Assembly: GCA_002314935.1 (NCBI GenBank)
Contig: DCHW01000031.1
Coordinates: 6,285-38,469, forward strand
Length of the DNA stretch: 32,185 bases
Reading direction: 5' to 3'
Origin: Clostridiales bacterium UBA1742
GTDB taxonomy: Bacteria > Bacillota > Clostridia > TANB77 > CAG-508
Positions 16,728-23,993 of the stretch are shown one piece after another. Every line of letters begins with the position of its first letter. The first letter of the stretch is position 1. The notes below the pieces were generated by a model that saw nothing but the letters and a program-made list of their open reading frames with translations, was not told the origin of the DNA and made no database searches. The position numbers and the translations under genes are program-made.

Positions 16728-17195
16728 ATGGAAAAAAAAATCACAACTCAACAAGAATATCAAAACTATGTTAATAAAAAATCACCCAATTCACCTATTT
16801 TAAAAAATTGTATTAATAGTTTTTGTGTAGGTGGATTAATCTGTACTATCGGTCAATTTATTTTTGAATATTGTAAATACAAAGGTTTTAACGACGACAT
16901 AAGCGGAACAGTTGTTTCTATATCGCTAATATTTTTAAGCGCACTTTTAACCGCCCTTAATATTTTTAATAAAATCGGAAAGTTTGCTGGCGCAGGTTCT
17001 CTTATTCCGATTACAGGTTTTGCCAATTCAATTGTATCCCCAGCAATGGAATACAAATCAGAAGGATACGTAATGGGTGTTGGCGCAAAAATGTTTACAG
17101 TTGCCGGCCCTGTTCTTGTATTTGGTATTTCAGCAGCCGTATTAGTCGGTATTGTTTATTTGATTTTTAATCCACAAACTATTACTTTAGTTTAA
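16728..17195 (+). CDS. spoVAC: Stage V sporulation protein AC
   Basis: SpoVAC is an inner-membrane protein of the spore channel that moves dipicolinic acid and acts as a mechanosensitive component in germination. It has 155 residues, family-typical. The soluble N-terminus contains YQNYVNKKSPNSPILKNC, and GGLICTIGQ opens the first membrane span. The signature GKFAGAGSLIPITGFANSI lies in the middle, and the last spans contain GPVLVFGISAAV. GGAGG precedes the ATG. The following gene spoVAD begins 60 bases later. This gene lies intact in a single frame; its many GGN codons preceded by C are split as NNC GGN. Confidence 0.95.
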   Translation: MEKKITTQQEYQNYVNKKSPNSPILKNCINSFCVGGLICTIGQFIFEYCKYKGFNDDISGTVVSISLIFLSALLTALNIFNKIGKFAGAGSLIPITGFANSIVSPAMEYKSEGYVMGVGAKMFTVAGPVLVFGISAAVLVGIVYLIFNPQTITLV

Positions 17196-17254
17196 TTTTT
17201 ATACTTTCTAAATAATATATTTTATATTTAATTTTCTAAATTTAAGGAGGTTTT

Positions 17255-18260
17255 ATGAAAAAAGTCGGTAACCAAACTATAATGTTTGATAATTCTATTT
17301 CAATTTTAGAAACAGCATCTATAGTCGGTCCTAAAGAAAGCAATGGACCATTAGCAAAATATTTTGATAAATGTTTAGAAGATGAATTTTGGGGTGAAGA
17401 TAGCTGGGAAAAAGCAGAAAGCAAAATAATTAAAGAAACAGTAAATTTAAGTATTACTAAATCAAATTTATCTGCAGACGCAATAGACTACTGCTTTGCT
17501 GGCGACCTACTAAATCAATGTATTTCTTCTAGTTTCGGATTAAGAGATTTACCAATTCCCTTTTTTGGGATATTTGGAGCATGTTCTACGTTTGTAGAAG
17601 CATTAAGTTTAGGTTCTGTATTTATTGATGGTGGAGCAGCAACCAATATCATTTGTGCAGCTTCAAGTCACTTTTGCAGTGCTGAAAAACAATTTAGATT
17701 TCCTTTGGAATTAGGTAATCAAAGACCACCAACATCCCAATGGACTGTTACTGGTAGTGGTTCGGCAGTTATTTCTACAAACGGAAACGGCCCATTTATT
17801 ACCAGTATTACAACAGGCCAAATTATTGATATGGGAATTAAAGATGCCAATAATATGGGAGCAGCAATGGCCCCAGCTTTTGTAAATACTTTAGTCTCAC
17901 ACTTTAAAGATACTGGTAGAGCTCCAAATTACTATGATGGAATTTTTAGTGGAGATTTAGGTTGTATAGGTAAAGAAATTTCTGTAGAAATGGCTCTTGC
18001 TGAGGGGTATGATATAAAAAATAATTATAATGATTGTGGGGTTTTAATTTTTGATAAAGAAAAACAAGATACTCACAGTGGAGGTTCAGGGTGTGCTTGC
18101 TTACGGAACAGTATTTTCCGGCTTTTTATTTAATCAATTAAAACAAAAAAAATTAAAAAAAATTCTTCTTGTTGCAACAGGTGCATTAACAAATTCTACA
18201 TCTTCTCAGCAAGGAGAATCTATTCCAGGTATTGCCCATGCAATTTCAATTGAAATATAA
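17255..18260 (+). CDS. spoVAD: Stage V sporulation protein AD, +1 frame break at CGG
   Basis: SpoVAD is the soluble, thiolase-fold SpoVA protein that binds dipicolinic acid on its way into the forespore. The sequence follows the family: GPKESNGPLAKYFD near the N-terminus, then FGIFGACSTFVEAL, CAASSHFCSAEKQFRFPLE, PTSQWTVTGSGSAV and DTHSGGSGCAC. AAGGAGG lies before the ATG. At codon 284 the frame reads TGC TTA CGG AAC, and dropping the C gives TGC TTA GGA ACA GTA TTT. It runs on through LLVATGALTNSTSSQQGE, a well conserved SpoVAD ending, to 334 residues, the usual size. In the unshifted frame the protein would stop nine codons later and lose its last 50 residues. spoVAE starts 14 bases downstream. 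Confidence 0.92.
18104..18106 (+). other. Candidate +1 recoding site: in-frame CGG in spoVAD
   Basis: This is codon 284. TTA CGG AAC becomes TTA GGA ACA when the C is skipped. A second CGG nearby (ATTTTCCGGC) lies in frame only if the first shift is ignored; in the restored frame it reads TCC GGC. Confidence 0.85.
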
Positions 18261-18274
18261 AAGGAGGAATATTT

Positions 18275-18665
18275 ATGACTGATTTTTTTTATAATATAAA
18301 TTGGATGACTATTTTAAGATGTTTTATTGTTGGTGGATTATTTTGCGTAATTGGACAAATTTTAATAGACAAAACCAAACTTACTCCTGCAAGAATTTTA
18401 GTAATATATGTTACAACAGGTGTATTGTTACGGTGGTATAGGAATTTATAGATATATTGTTGATTTTGCAGGTTGTGGTGCAACAGTTCCATTAGCAGGT
18501 TTTGGTAATCTATTAGCTAAAGGAACTATACAAAAAGTTCAAGAAAACGGATTAATTGGAGCTTTTACCGGTGGAACAGTTGCAGCTGCTGGTGGAATTG
18601 CAGCTGCTGTATTTTTTGGATATATTGCCTCTCTTATTTCAAAACCCAAAATAAAAAAGCAATAA
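18275..18665 (+). CDS. spoVAE: Stage V sporulation protein AE, +1 frame break at CGG
   Basis: SpoVAE is a small membrane protein of the dipicolinate channel and forms a set with SpoVAC and SpoVAD. The first frame gives MTDFFYNINWMTILRCFIVG and a membrane span with GQILIDKTKLTPARILV. At codon 53 it reads TTG TTA CGG TGG, and dropping the C gives TTG TTA GGT GGT ATA GGA. It continues with the family core VDFAGCGATVPLAGFGN, AFTGGTVAAAGGIAAA and a final span. The joined protein is 129 residues, close to the family's usual 115-125. AAGGAGG lies before the ATG. In the unshifted frame it would stop seven codons after the CGG. Confidence 0.92.
18431..18433 (+). other. Candidate +1 recoding site: in-frame CGG in spoVAE
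   Basis: This is codon 53. TTA CGG TGG TAT AGG AAT TTA TAG becomes TTA GGT GGT ATA GGA ATT TAT AGA when the C is skipped. It lies 327 bases after the matching site in spoVAD; both follow a TTA codon. Confidence 0.85.
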
Positions 18666-18722
18666 AAAAGTGGCAAAATGAAGTGAACTCCAAAAAGTTC
18701 ACTTCAAAAAGCCACTTTTTTA
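18664..18722. terminator. Bidirectional terminator between spoVAE and the zinc-ribbon gene
   Basis: A long interrupted stem pairs AAAAAGTGGC with GCCACTTTTT on the outside and GAAGTGAACT with AGTTCACTTC on the inside. Outer A and T runs serve both strands, which fits the convergent gene ends on either side. Confidence 0.85.
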
Positions 18723-20150
18723 TTATCTTAATAAGTTTCCTATTTGGCCTAAATCCAAAGTACTTCCGCCAAGTCTTTCATTGTTTTTTCCATCTATCTC
18801 TGATCTAGATAATCCATGTCTATGTTGAATAAACTTATCATTCTCTATCACATTAGTTTTTTCCTTTTTAGTTTCATTCTCATAATTATGTCTTGCATTT
18901 TTATTTCTATATTTACCATATATTATAAAATAGTATATAATACCTGCAAGCCAAAGAGGCCAAAACGCATTATCTTCATTGGTTTTAATAAACAACGAAG
19001 CAATAAAACCTATAAGTTCAACTATTGCAGCAGCTCCAATAAGTTTTGGCATATGTATTGGAATACTTCCCATTGTTTCTTTTGTACGAGCATTAACTGC
19101 AACATAATGTAATAAGTTTTTTCCATTTTTCTTTTTTTCTTGATAGCTATATAACCAAACAGGTAAATATGCAGATTTCCATTGTTGTCCTTTTATAGTT
19201 AGCTCTTCGTTTCTCCAGCATACACCTCTATCATAGAATTTTAAAGTATCATTTATTGCATATCTAGCAATATCTTTAGCTTGTTCCTTAACTATTGGCT
19301 TTAGTTCATCAATATTTATATCTCTTTTTTCTGATGAAAAACCTCTTAAATAATTAGAATCCCATTTTACGCAATTTTCTATATCAAATGGCATTATAGA
19401 ATTTATAATATTATTAGTTTTTGTAGAATCATCTTTAGATAATCTCTCTTTACTTGATTCTACTGTTAATCCATTTATAGTTAAATCAAAGTCTCTTTCA
19501 ACAGCATATACATCAGCATCATATCTTGTTTCTGAATTATCGCCTCTTTTTACTGTATATCTTCTAGTTTCATGTTCTCCTTCACCAGTAAAATTTGCAT
19601 GTGAATTTATATCGACTACCATATATGGAAAATAAAAGCCCATGATATTATCTGTAGTAAATTCTTCTTTAAATTTTGGATTTGCAAAAAATTTTCTTTT
19701 TCCAACAAACTCCTCAATTTGTGTTTGTGCTTCTTTTTTTGTAAGTTTAAAAGGAAGTGTCATATCTGGTACAGCACCATTTGGCACTTGTTGATTAATA
19801 GATAACATATTTCTACACCAATGGCATCTTGCTTGGGTTGATTCACTAGCATCTATTACAACTTCAGCACCACAACTTGTACATTTTAAAGTTACAATAT
19901 TACCGGCATTTTCATCTATATCTTGGGTTCCAGAAGTTATTATTTCTCCCTCTAAATTACTTATATCTGTTTCCATTTCATCAAATTTTTCTGGTTCAAA
20001 TTCATGTCTACAAAAATTACATCTAAGTAAACCAGTTTTTAAATTTGTTGATATATCTGTTGCTCCACATTTTGGACATTTAGTCTGACCATTTATAGCA
20101 TCTTTATCTGTTTCAACAACTTTAGGTTCAACTTCTGAATTTTTATCCAT
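18723..20150 (-). CDS. Zinc-ribbon membrane protein, YdjG-like
   Basis: A 475-residue protein begins with three CxxC-type zinc ribbons: CPKC...CNFC (about residues 25-50), then CTSC...CHWC (about 90-115). The middle is a long soluble region with YFPYMVVDINSHANF and WRNEELTIKGQQWKSAYLPVWLY. Near residues 370-415 two membrane spans occur (AAAIVELIGFIASLFI, then a Trp-rich span), followed by a basic tail. The layout resembles B. subtilis YdjG, which works with PspA, YdjH and the SPFH protein YdjI in membrane stress. Here the SPFH gene lies directly upstream: its stop codon overlaps this gene's GGGGGTG ribosome site, so translation is probably coupled. Function is inferred. Confidence 0.7.
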   Translation of the reverse strand: MDKNSEVEPKVVETDKDAINGQTKCPKCGATDISTNLKTGLLRCNFCRHEFEPEKFDEMETDISNLEGEIITSGTQDIDENAGNIVTLKCTSCGAEVVIDASESTQARCHWCRNMLSINQQVPNGAVPDMTLPFKLTKKEAQTQIEEFVGKRKFFANPKFKEEFTTDNIMGFYFPYMVVDINSHANFTGEGEHETRRYTVKRGDNSETRYDADVYAVERDFDLTINGLTVESSKERLSKDDSTKTNNIINSIMPFDIENCVKWDSNYLRGFSSEKRDINIDELKPIVKEQAKDIARYAINDTLKFYDRGVCWRNEELTIKGQQWKSAYLPVWLYSYQEKKKNGKNLLHYVAVNARTKETMGSIPIHMPKLIGAAAIVELIGFIASLFIKTNEDNAFWPLWLAGIIYYFIIYGKYRNKNARHNYENETKKEKTNVIENDKFIQHRHGLSRSEIDGKNNERLGGSTLDLGQIGNLLR

Positions 20151-20153
20151 TAT

Positions 20154-21311
20154 CTACACCCCCAAAAGTTTTTCTTTGGCTTTATCAAATTCTTCTTGAG
20201 ATATAACTCCATCATCTAATAATTTTTTTAATTTTGCAAGTTTTTCGTATGGATCTTCTTGAGGCGCTTGAGCTTGTTGTACTGGTTGTTGTGTAGCTCC
20301 CATTACGCTACCAGCAGCATTCATGCCCATTCCCATAAATGCCATTCCAGCTCCTCCTCCATTTTCTCCAGCTGCTTGCATACCACGAGCAATTGATTGT
20401 TGCATAAAAGAATTTCCTCTTGCTCCTGATAAAGCATCTGCTTTTTTTACATCGCTTAATGTTTGTTTTGTATCTTCGTCATATTCAATTGCTTGAATTG
20501 CTACTTTAACAATTTCTAATCCACGATCTGTTTTCCATTGATATGCCTCTTCTACTGCTTGAGATAAACTTTGAGCAAATCCAATTTGATCTCCTTGTAT
20601 TTTTGTAATTCTGTTTCCTTTGTTTGGATCATTTGTATAATTTGAAAATGCTGCAGACAAACTACCTACAACCTCATTAAATAATTGTGCTCCAGCATCA
20701 TTTTCCATATCAGCAAAATCAAAATTTTCTCCATCTGCTTGTAAATACATAGCTGGTACATAATTTTTTATAAATAACAATGGATCAACTATTTTTAATG
20801 TATATGTTCCTCTTGTCATTGCTCCAACTTGTGTATTTAAAAAGGCATCATCCCAATATATTTCTGACTGTGTTCCAAATCTATTATTTGGTATCTCTTT
20901 TAAATTTACATAGAAAGCTAATTGTTGAGAAGCTGGTTGACCACCATATTTAAATCTTTCCCATGATTGACCAAAAGTTGATGAAAAGAATCCATCACCA
21001 GCAAACATAGATTTTGAATTTGAATCTTCAGATGTAAAAGTATATCCACCTGGTTCTGCAATACATCCTGTAATTGCTCCATCTTGCATAGTAATTAATG
21101 CTGTTCCTTCTGGTACTACTATTTTACTACCATTTGTTATAATATTTTCTGATCCTTTTGTATTAGATCCTCTTCCTGCATTTGTGCCTTGTGGTACTGC
21201 TTTAAAAACAGCTGTAGTTGCACTTACTCCAGTTTCTGGTACATAATAATCTTTCCATTGATCTGCAAAAGCACCTCCTAATGCACCTGTAAAAGCCTTA
21301 ATAAATCCCAT
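20154..21311 (-). CDS. SPFH/Band-7 protein with C-terminal SHOCT domain, YdjI-like
   Basis: The first 290 residues form an SPFH domain of the type called virion-core-like: MGFIKAFTGALGGAFADQWKDYY at the start region, a nucleotide-sized conserved segment QQLAFYVNLKEIPNNRFGT, then the amphipathic coiled region with GLEIVKVAIQAIEYDEDT. A Gly/Met/Ala-rich linker (about 300-345) leads to a SHOCT helix-turn-helix motif (EKLAKLKKLLDDGVISQEEF). SPFH proteins oligomerise on membranes; no true membrane span is visible here. It is paired with a zinc-ribbon membrane protein as in the B. subtilis ydjGHI set, suggesting a membrane-stress role. It has a strong promoter 42 bases upstream and AGGAGG before the ATG. 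Confidence 0.85.
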   Translation of the reverse strand: MGFIKAFTGALGGAFADQWKDYYVPETGVSATTAVFKAVPQGTNAGRGSNTKGSENIITNGSKIVVPEGTALITMQDGAITGCIAEPGGYTFTSEDSNSKSMFAGDGFFSSTFGQSWERFKYGGQPASQQLAFYVNLKEIPNNRFGTQSEIYWDDAFLNTQVGAMTRGTYTLKIVDPLLFIKNYVPAMYLQADGENFDFADMENDAGAQLFNEVVGSLSAAFSNYTNDPNKGNRITKIQGDQIGFAQSLSQAVEEAYQWKTDRGLEIVKVAIQAIEYDEDTKQTLSDVKKADALSGARGNSFMQQSIARGMQAAGENGGGAGMAFMGMGMNAAGSVMGATQQPVQQAQAPQEDPYEKLAKLKKLLDDGVISQEEFDKAKEKLLGV

Positions 21312-21352
21312 AATTATTCCTCCTAATATTATTTTATTTATAAGATATTATT

Positions 21353-21381
21353 TTTATATCATTATTTTTTTTCTTTGTAAA
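21353..21381 (-). promoter_or_regulatory. Promoter of the SPFH operon
   Basis: On the minus strand TTTACA, 17 bases, TATAAA, with TG before the -10. It lies about 40 bases upstream of the SPFH start. Confidence 0.6.
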
Positions 21382-21444
21382 GTTTTTTCAAAAAAATTTG
21401 GGATTAACTTGTGATAATGTCACCCCATAAAGTAAAAAATTAAA

Positions 21445-21468
21445 AACAGCATATTACTTATGCTGTTT
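21445..21468 (-). terminator. Terminator of the XRE regulator gene
   Basis: AACAGCATA and TATGCTGTT form a nine-base stem around a short loop. The stem overlaps the stop codon of the XRE gene and is followed on the minus strand by TTTTTAATTTTTTA. Confidence 0.7.
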
Positions 21469-21823
21469 ATCTATTATCTTTTAAATATTTGATTAACATA
21501 TTAATTAATTCCTTTTCTTTTAATGTTAAATCTTGAAAATTTTTATAAATCTTTTCATCTAGAATTTCGTTTTTATTTTGAAGTAACTCATAGAAAATGT
21601 CATCCATAGTTATATCCAGCAAATTACACATGTTTAATAATGTTTCTACACTTCCTACGCTTCTACCATTTTCTATATTTCTAACAATATCAGGTGATTT
21701 ATCTATTTTTTCTGCCACATACTCTTGAGTATAATTTTTATTGTTTCTAGCTTCCTTTATTTTTCTACCAATAACTTTTAAAATATCTCTATTTTTTATT
21801 GTCAACAAACTCACCCTTTTCAC
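21467..21823 (-). CDS. XRE-family helix-turn-helix regulator
   Basis: Residues about 18-75 form a Cro/CI-type domain: IGRKIKEARNNKNYTQEYVAEKI with the turn, then SPDIVRNIENGRSVGSVETLLNMCNLLDI. The remaining 40 residues are a helical, Lys-rich tail probably used for dimerisation. The start is uncertain. The frame opens at GTG 21823, but a TTG at 21805 sits at a better distance behind AGGGTGAG; that would remove the first six residues and leave the domain whole. An inverted repeat 42 bases upstream could be its own operator. The target genes are unknown. The nearest genes, mntP and the SPFH operon, are candidates only by position. Confidence 0.8.
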   Translation of the reverse strand: MKRVSLLTIKNRDILKVIGRKIKEARNNKNYTQEYVAEKIDKSPDIVRNIENGRSVGSVETLLNMCNLLDITMDDIFYELLQNKNEILDEKIYKNFQDLTLKEKELINMLIKYLKDNR

Positions 21824-21864
21824 TCTTCAACTACATAAAGTATATCATTGTAAAATTTCTCGAA

Positions 21865-21885
21865 AAAGTGATTCTAATTCACTTT
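21865..21885. promoter_or_regulatory. Candidate operator upstream of the XRE gene
   Basis: AAAGTGA and TCACTTT form perfect seven-base half-sites around a seven-base centre. TATACT, a possible -10 element for the XRE gene, lies about 20 bases nearer the gene. An autoregulatory site is an inference. Confidence 0.45.
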
Positions 21886-21980
21886 GACGTTATTTGACAT
21901 ATTGTTAATTAAGCAGTTTAAGTTGTTTATGTATGAGTTTTATTCATAGTATATGCAATTATGTTTTTTTTATAATATTA

Positions 21981-22551
21981 TTAAAAATTAATTATTCTTA
22001 AATGCTCTAATAAAATTTTCAATCCCATAAGTATTAATATAATACCACCTGTAAATTCTGCTTTTGCTTCATATTTGTCTCCAAATACATTTCCAAGTTT
22101 TACACCAATTATAGATAAAGCCAATGTTATTACTCCGAATTACACTAATTGCTAATATTAAATTAACTTTAAAAAATGCAAATGTTATTCCTACTGCCAA
22201 AGCATCTATACTAGTAGCTATTGCTAATATTATCATTGTTTTAAAATCAATATTATCATTTTTTTCATCTTCATCATCTTTTTTTATGCTTTCTTTTATC
22301 ATATTTATTCCAATTGTAGCTAACAAAACAAAAGCTATCCAATGATCTATATTTGTTATTTTATCTTGAAATCCAACTCCTAAAAAATATCCAACAACTG
22401 GCATAATTGCCTGAAAAATCCCAAAATATAACCCTATAATTATTGCTTTTTTCCAATTCATTTTTTTCATTGCCAAGCCTTTACAAACTGAAACAGCAAA
22501 TGCATCCATTCCAAGTCCAATGCTTATTGCAAGTAATTCTAAAATTCCCAT
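21981..22551 (-). CDS. mntP: Manganese efflux pump MntP, +1 frame break at CGG
   Basis: MntP exports Mn2+ across the cytoplasmic membrane. The sequence has the two repeated family signatures, ISIGLGMDAFAVSVCKG near the N-terminus and AIATSIDALAVGITFAF in the second half, each with the metal-binding Asp. NIDHWIAFVLLATIG and the acidic loop also match. At codon 139 the frame reads GTA ATT CGG AGT AAT, and dropping the C gives GTA ATT GGA GTA ATA ACA TTG. This restores ITLALSIIGVKLGNVFG and TGGIILILMGLKIL to a total of 189 residues, matching E. coli MntP (188). AAGGAG lies before the ATG and overlaps the stop of the HD gene, so the two are coupled. Confidence 0.92.
22135..22137 (-). other. Candidate +1 recoding site: in-frame CGG in mntP
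   Basis: This is codon 139. ATT CGG AGT becomes ATT GGA GTA when the C is skipped; the resulting Gly matches the Gly of the AIG segment at the same place in E. coli MntP. Confidence 0.85.
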
Positions 22552-22561
22552 TATTTCTCCT

Positions 22562-23089
22562 TTATATATCATAAAAATATGTTGCTTCTAAATCTGCTTC
22601 ATGCATTAACAATGCAATTGGATATTTTTTATATGCAGCACTTATTGTTCCATATAGTTCTTTTGGTTCTGTAAATCCCATATGCCATCTTATTGCATAT
22701 TTTTCTTCTGGTGTTAATTTAATAAATTCGGAAATCATCATAACAGATTTTTCCCCGTGTCCATATGGAATCCCATCTTCAACCGTATAATATGGTACCT
22801 GTTCCCAAACGCCATCTTTTTTTACATTTCTAAAATCAGTTTTATAAAAATTTGTTTTACAAATATCATGTAATAAAGCAATTATTTTACAACTATCTGT
22901 ATCCTCAGTTTTTGTTTTTAATATTTCATATACTTTCATACTATGTTCTAGTAATCCACCTTTCCATGCTCCATGATACTTTGTACTTGCAGGTGCTTCA
23001 AAAAAATCGGAATGATTTAAAAATTCAATTAATTTATCCATTCCTTCTCTATCTATTCCATTTAACAATTCTATAAAATTCTCTTTCAT
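22562..23089 (-). CDS. HD-domain phosphohydrolase
   Basis: A 175-residue soluble protein with the HD metal-site pattern: an early His in KGGLLEHSMKVYEI, the His-Asp pair in IALLHDICK, further His residues in YGHGEKSVMMI and RWHMGF, and a final Asp in HEADLEATY. Such proteins hydrolyse nucleotides or other phosphate esters; the substrate cannot be told from sequence. A consensus promoter lies upstream and GGGGGT sits before the ATG. mntP follows 10 bases later, so the pair forms an operon, possibly by convenience rather than function. Confidence 0.8.
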   Translation of the reverse strand: MKENFIELLNGIDREGMDKLIEFLNHSDFFEAPASTKYHGAWKGGLLEHSMKVYEILKTKTEDTDSCKIIALLHDICKTNFYKTDFRNVKKDGVWEQVPYYTVEDGIPYGHGEKSVMMISEFIKLTPEEKYAIRWHMGFTEPKELYGTISAAYKKYPIALLMHEADLEATYFYDI

Positions 23090-23114
23090 ATTACCCCCTA
23101 TTGTTTTTTATTAA

Positions 23115-23130
23115 GGCAATTAAAATCACC
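23115..23130. repeat. Degenerate copy of the intergenic palindrome
   Basis: GGCAATTAAAATCACC resembles the palindrome GGGCGATTAAAATCGCCC at 6025-6042 with three changed or lost bases. It lies in the 5' leader of the HD gene. Confidence 0.4.
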
Positions 23131-23168
23131 CTGCTTTTTTAATATATTTTTATTTTCAAATAAATTAT

Positions 23169-23197
23169 ATTATAACAATTAAAATCTACAATGTCAA
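23169..23197 (-). promoter_or_regulatory. Consensus promoter of the HD-mntP operon
   Basis: The minus strand has TTGACA, 17 bases, TATAAT, a perfect match to the vegetative consensus. The -35 abuts the T-tract of the rubrerythrin terminator, so one transcript stops where the next begins. Confidence 0.75.
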
Positions 23198-23229
23198 AAA
23201 TAGAACAGGCATTTTTTAATGCCTGTTCT
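23198..23229 (-). terminator. Rubrerythrin terminator
   Basis: AGAACAGGCAT and ATGCCTGTTCT form an 11-base stem with an A/T loop, followed by ATTTTTG on the minus strand, 14 bases after the stop. Confidence 0.85.
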
Positions 23230-23242
23230 TGTAAAATTTTTA

Positions 23243-23782
23243 TTAATAATTTTCTGCTTTTATTTCAAAATATGCTTTTGGATGACTACATACAGGGCAA
23301 ATTTCTGGAGCATTTTTTCCAATTACTATATGTCCACAATTTCTACATTTCCATATTTTATCTCCATCTTTACTGAAAACCAATTCTCCTTCTACGTTTT
23401 CTAGTAGTTTTTTGTATCTTTCTTCGTGTTCTTTTTCTATTTTTCCTACTGCTTCAAATAAAAACGCAATTTTATCAAATCCTTCTTCTTTTGCTTCTTT
23501 TGCCATTCTGTCATACATATCTGTCCATTCAAAATTTTCGCCTTCTGCAGCAGCTTTTAAATTTTCTGTTGTTGGTTTTATTTCTCCACCTTGTAATAAT
23601 TTAAACCATATTTTAGCATGTTCTTTTTCATTATCTGCTGTTTCTTGGAATATAGCTGCAATTTGCTCATATCCTTCTTTTTTAGCTTTACTTGCAAAAT
23701 ATGTGTATTTATTTCTTGCTTGTGACTCACCAGCAAAAGCTTCCATTAAATTTTTTTCTGTTTTTGATCCCTTTAAATCCAT
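23243..23782 (-). CDS. rbr: Rubrerythrin
   Basis: A non-haem iron protein that reduces hydrogen peroxide in anaerobes, taking electrons through rubredoxin-like iron. The N-terminal four-helix ferritin-like domain carries the diiron ligands in NLMEAFAGESQARNKY, ETADNEKEHAKIW and GKIEKEHEERY. The C-terminal rubredoxin domain has CRNCG and CPVCSHPKAYF. The start at 23782 is taken because GGAGG lies 8 bases before that ATG; the open frame extends five codons upstream without support. The protein is 179 residues, normal. It has its own promoter and terminator and fits an oxygen-sensitive lifestyle together with pyruvate formate-lyase nearby. Confidence 0.95.
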   Translation of the reverse strand: MDLKGSKTEKNLMEAFAGESQARNKYTYFASKAKKEGYEQIAAIFQETADNEKEHAKIWFKLLQGGEIKPTTENLKAAAEGENFEWTDMYDRMAKEAKEEGFDKIAFLFEAVGKIEKEHEERYKKLLENVEGELVFSKDGDKIWKCRNCGHIVIGKNAPEICPVCSHPKAYFEIKAENY

Positions 23783-23815
23783 TATACTTACCTCCACATT
23801 TTATTGATATATTAT

Positions 23816-23844
23816 GGTATATCATATTTTAAATTTAAAATCAA
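23816..23844 (-). promoter_or_regulatory. Rubrerythrin promoter
   Basis: The minus strand has TTGATT, 17 bases, TATACC with TG one base before the -10, about 35 bases from the start codon. Confidence 0.5.
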
Positions 23845-23993
23845 TACATATTTTATCAATATAGATGTTACCAATGTGTCATACTTTTGTCAAATATATG
23901 TTTTTTTTGTTACATTTTTGTTTTTTTAAACAATTATTTACATTTATAAAGTAAAATATAATATATTATATTTTAATGGAGGTTATTTTTATT

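Noticed and set aside
460..22137. CGG reassigned to another amino acid (for example Trp or Gln)
   Set aside because: A reassigned triplet would keep the frame. Here the frame must move by one base at every site, so reassignment alone does not explain it.
460..22137. Ordinary pseudogene decay as the cause of the seven breaks
   Set aside because: All seven are the same event (one extra C before GGN), and these genes carry no other stop, deletion or motif loss. The true decayed gene at 31777-32044 looks different: lost start and losses in A/T runs.
22852..23076. Plus-strand open frames opposite the HD gene, rubrerythrin, pflB and others
   Set aside because: They lie antisense to well-supported genes, lack ribosome sites and have the Phe/Leu/Ile/Tyr-rich make-up of AT-rich antisense frames.
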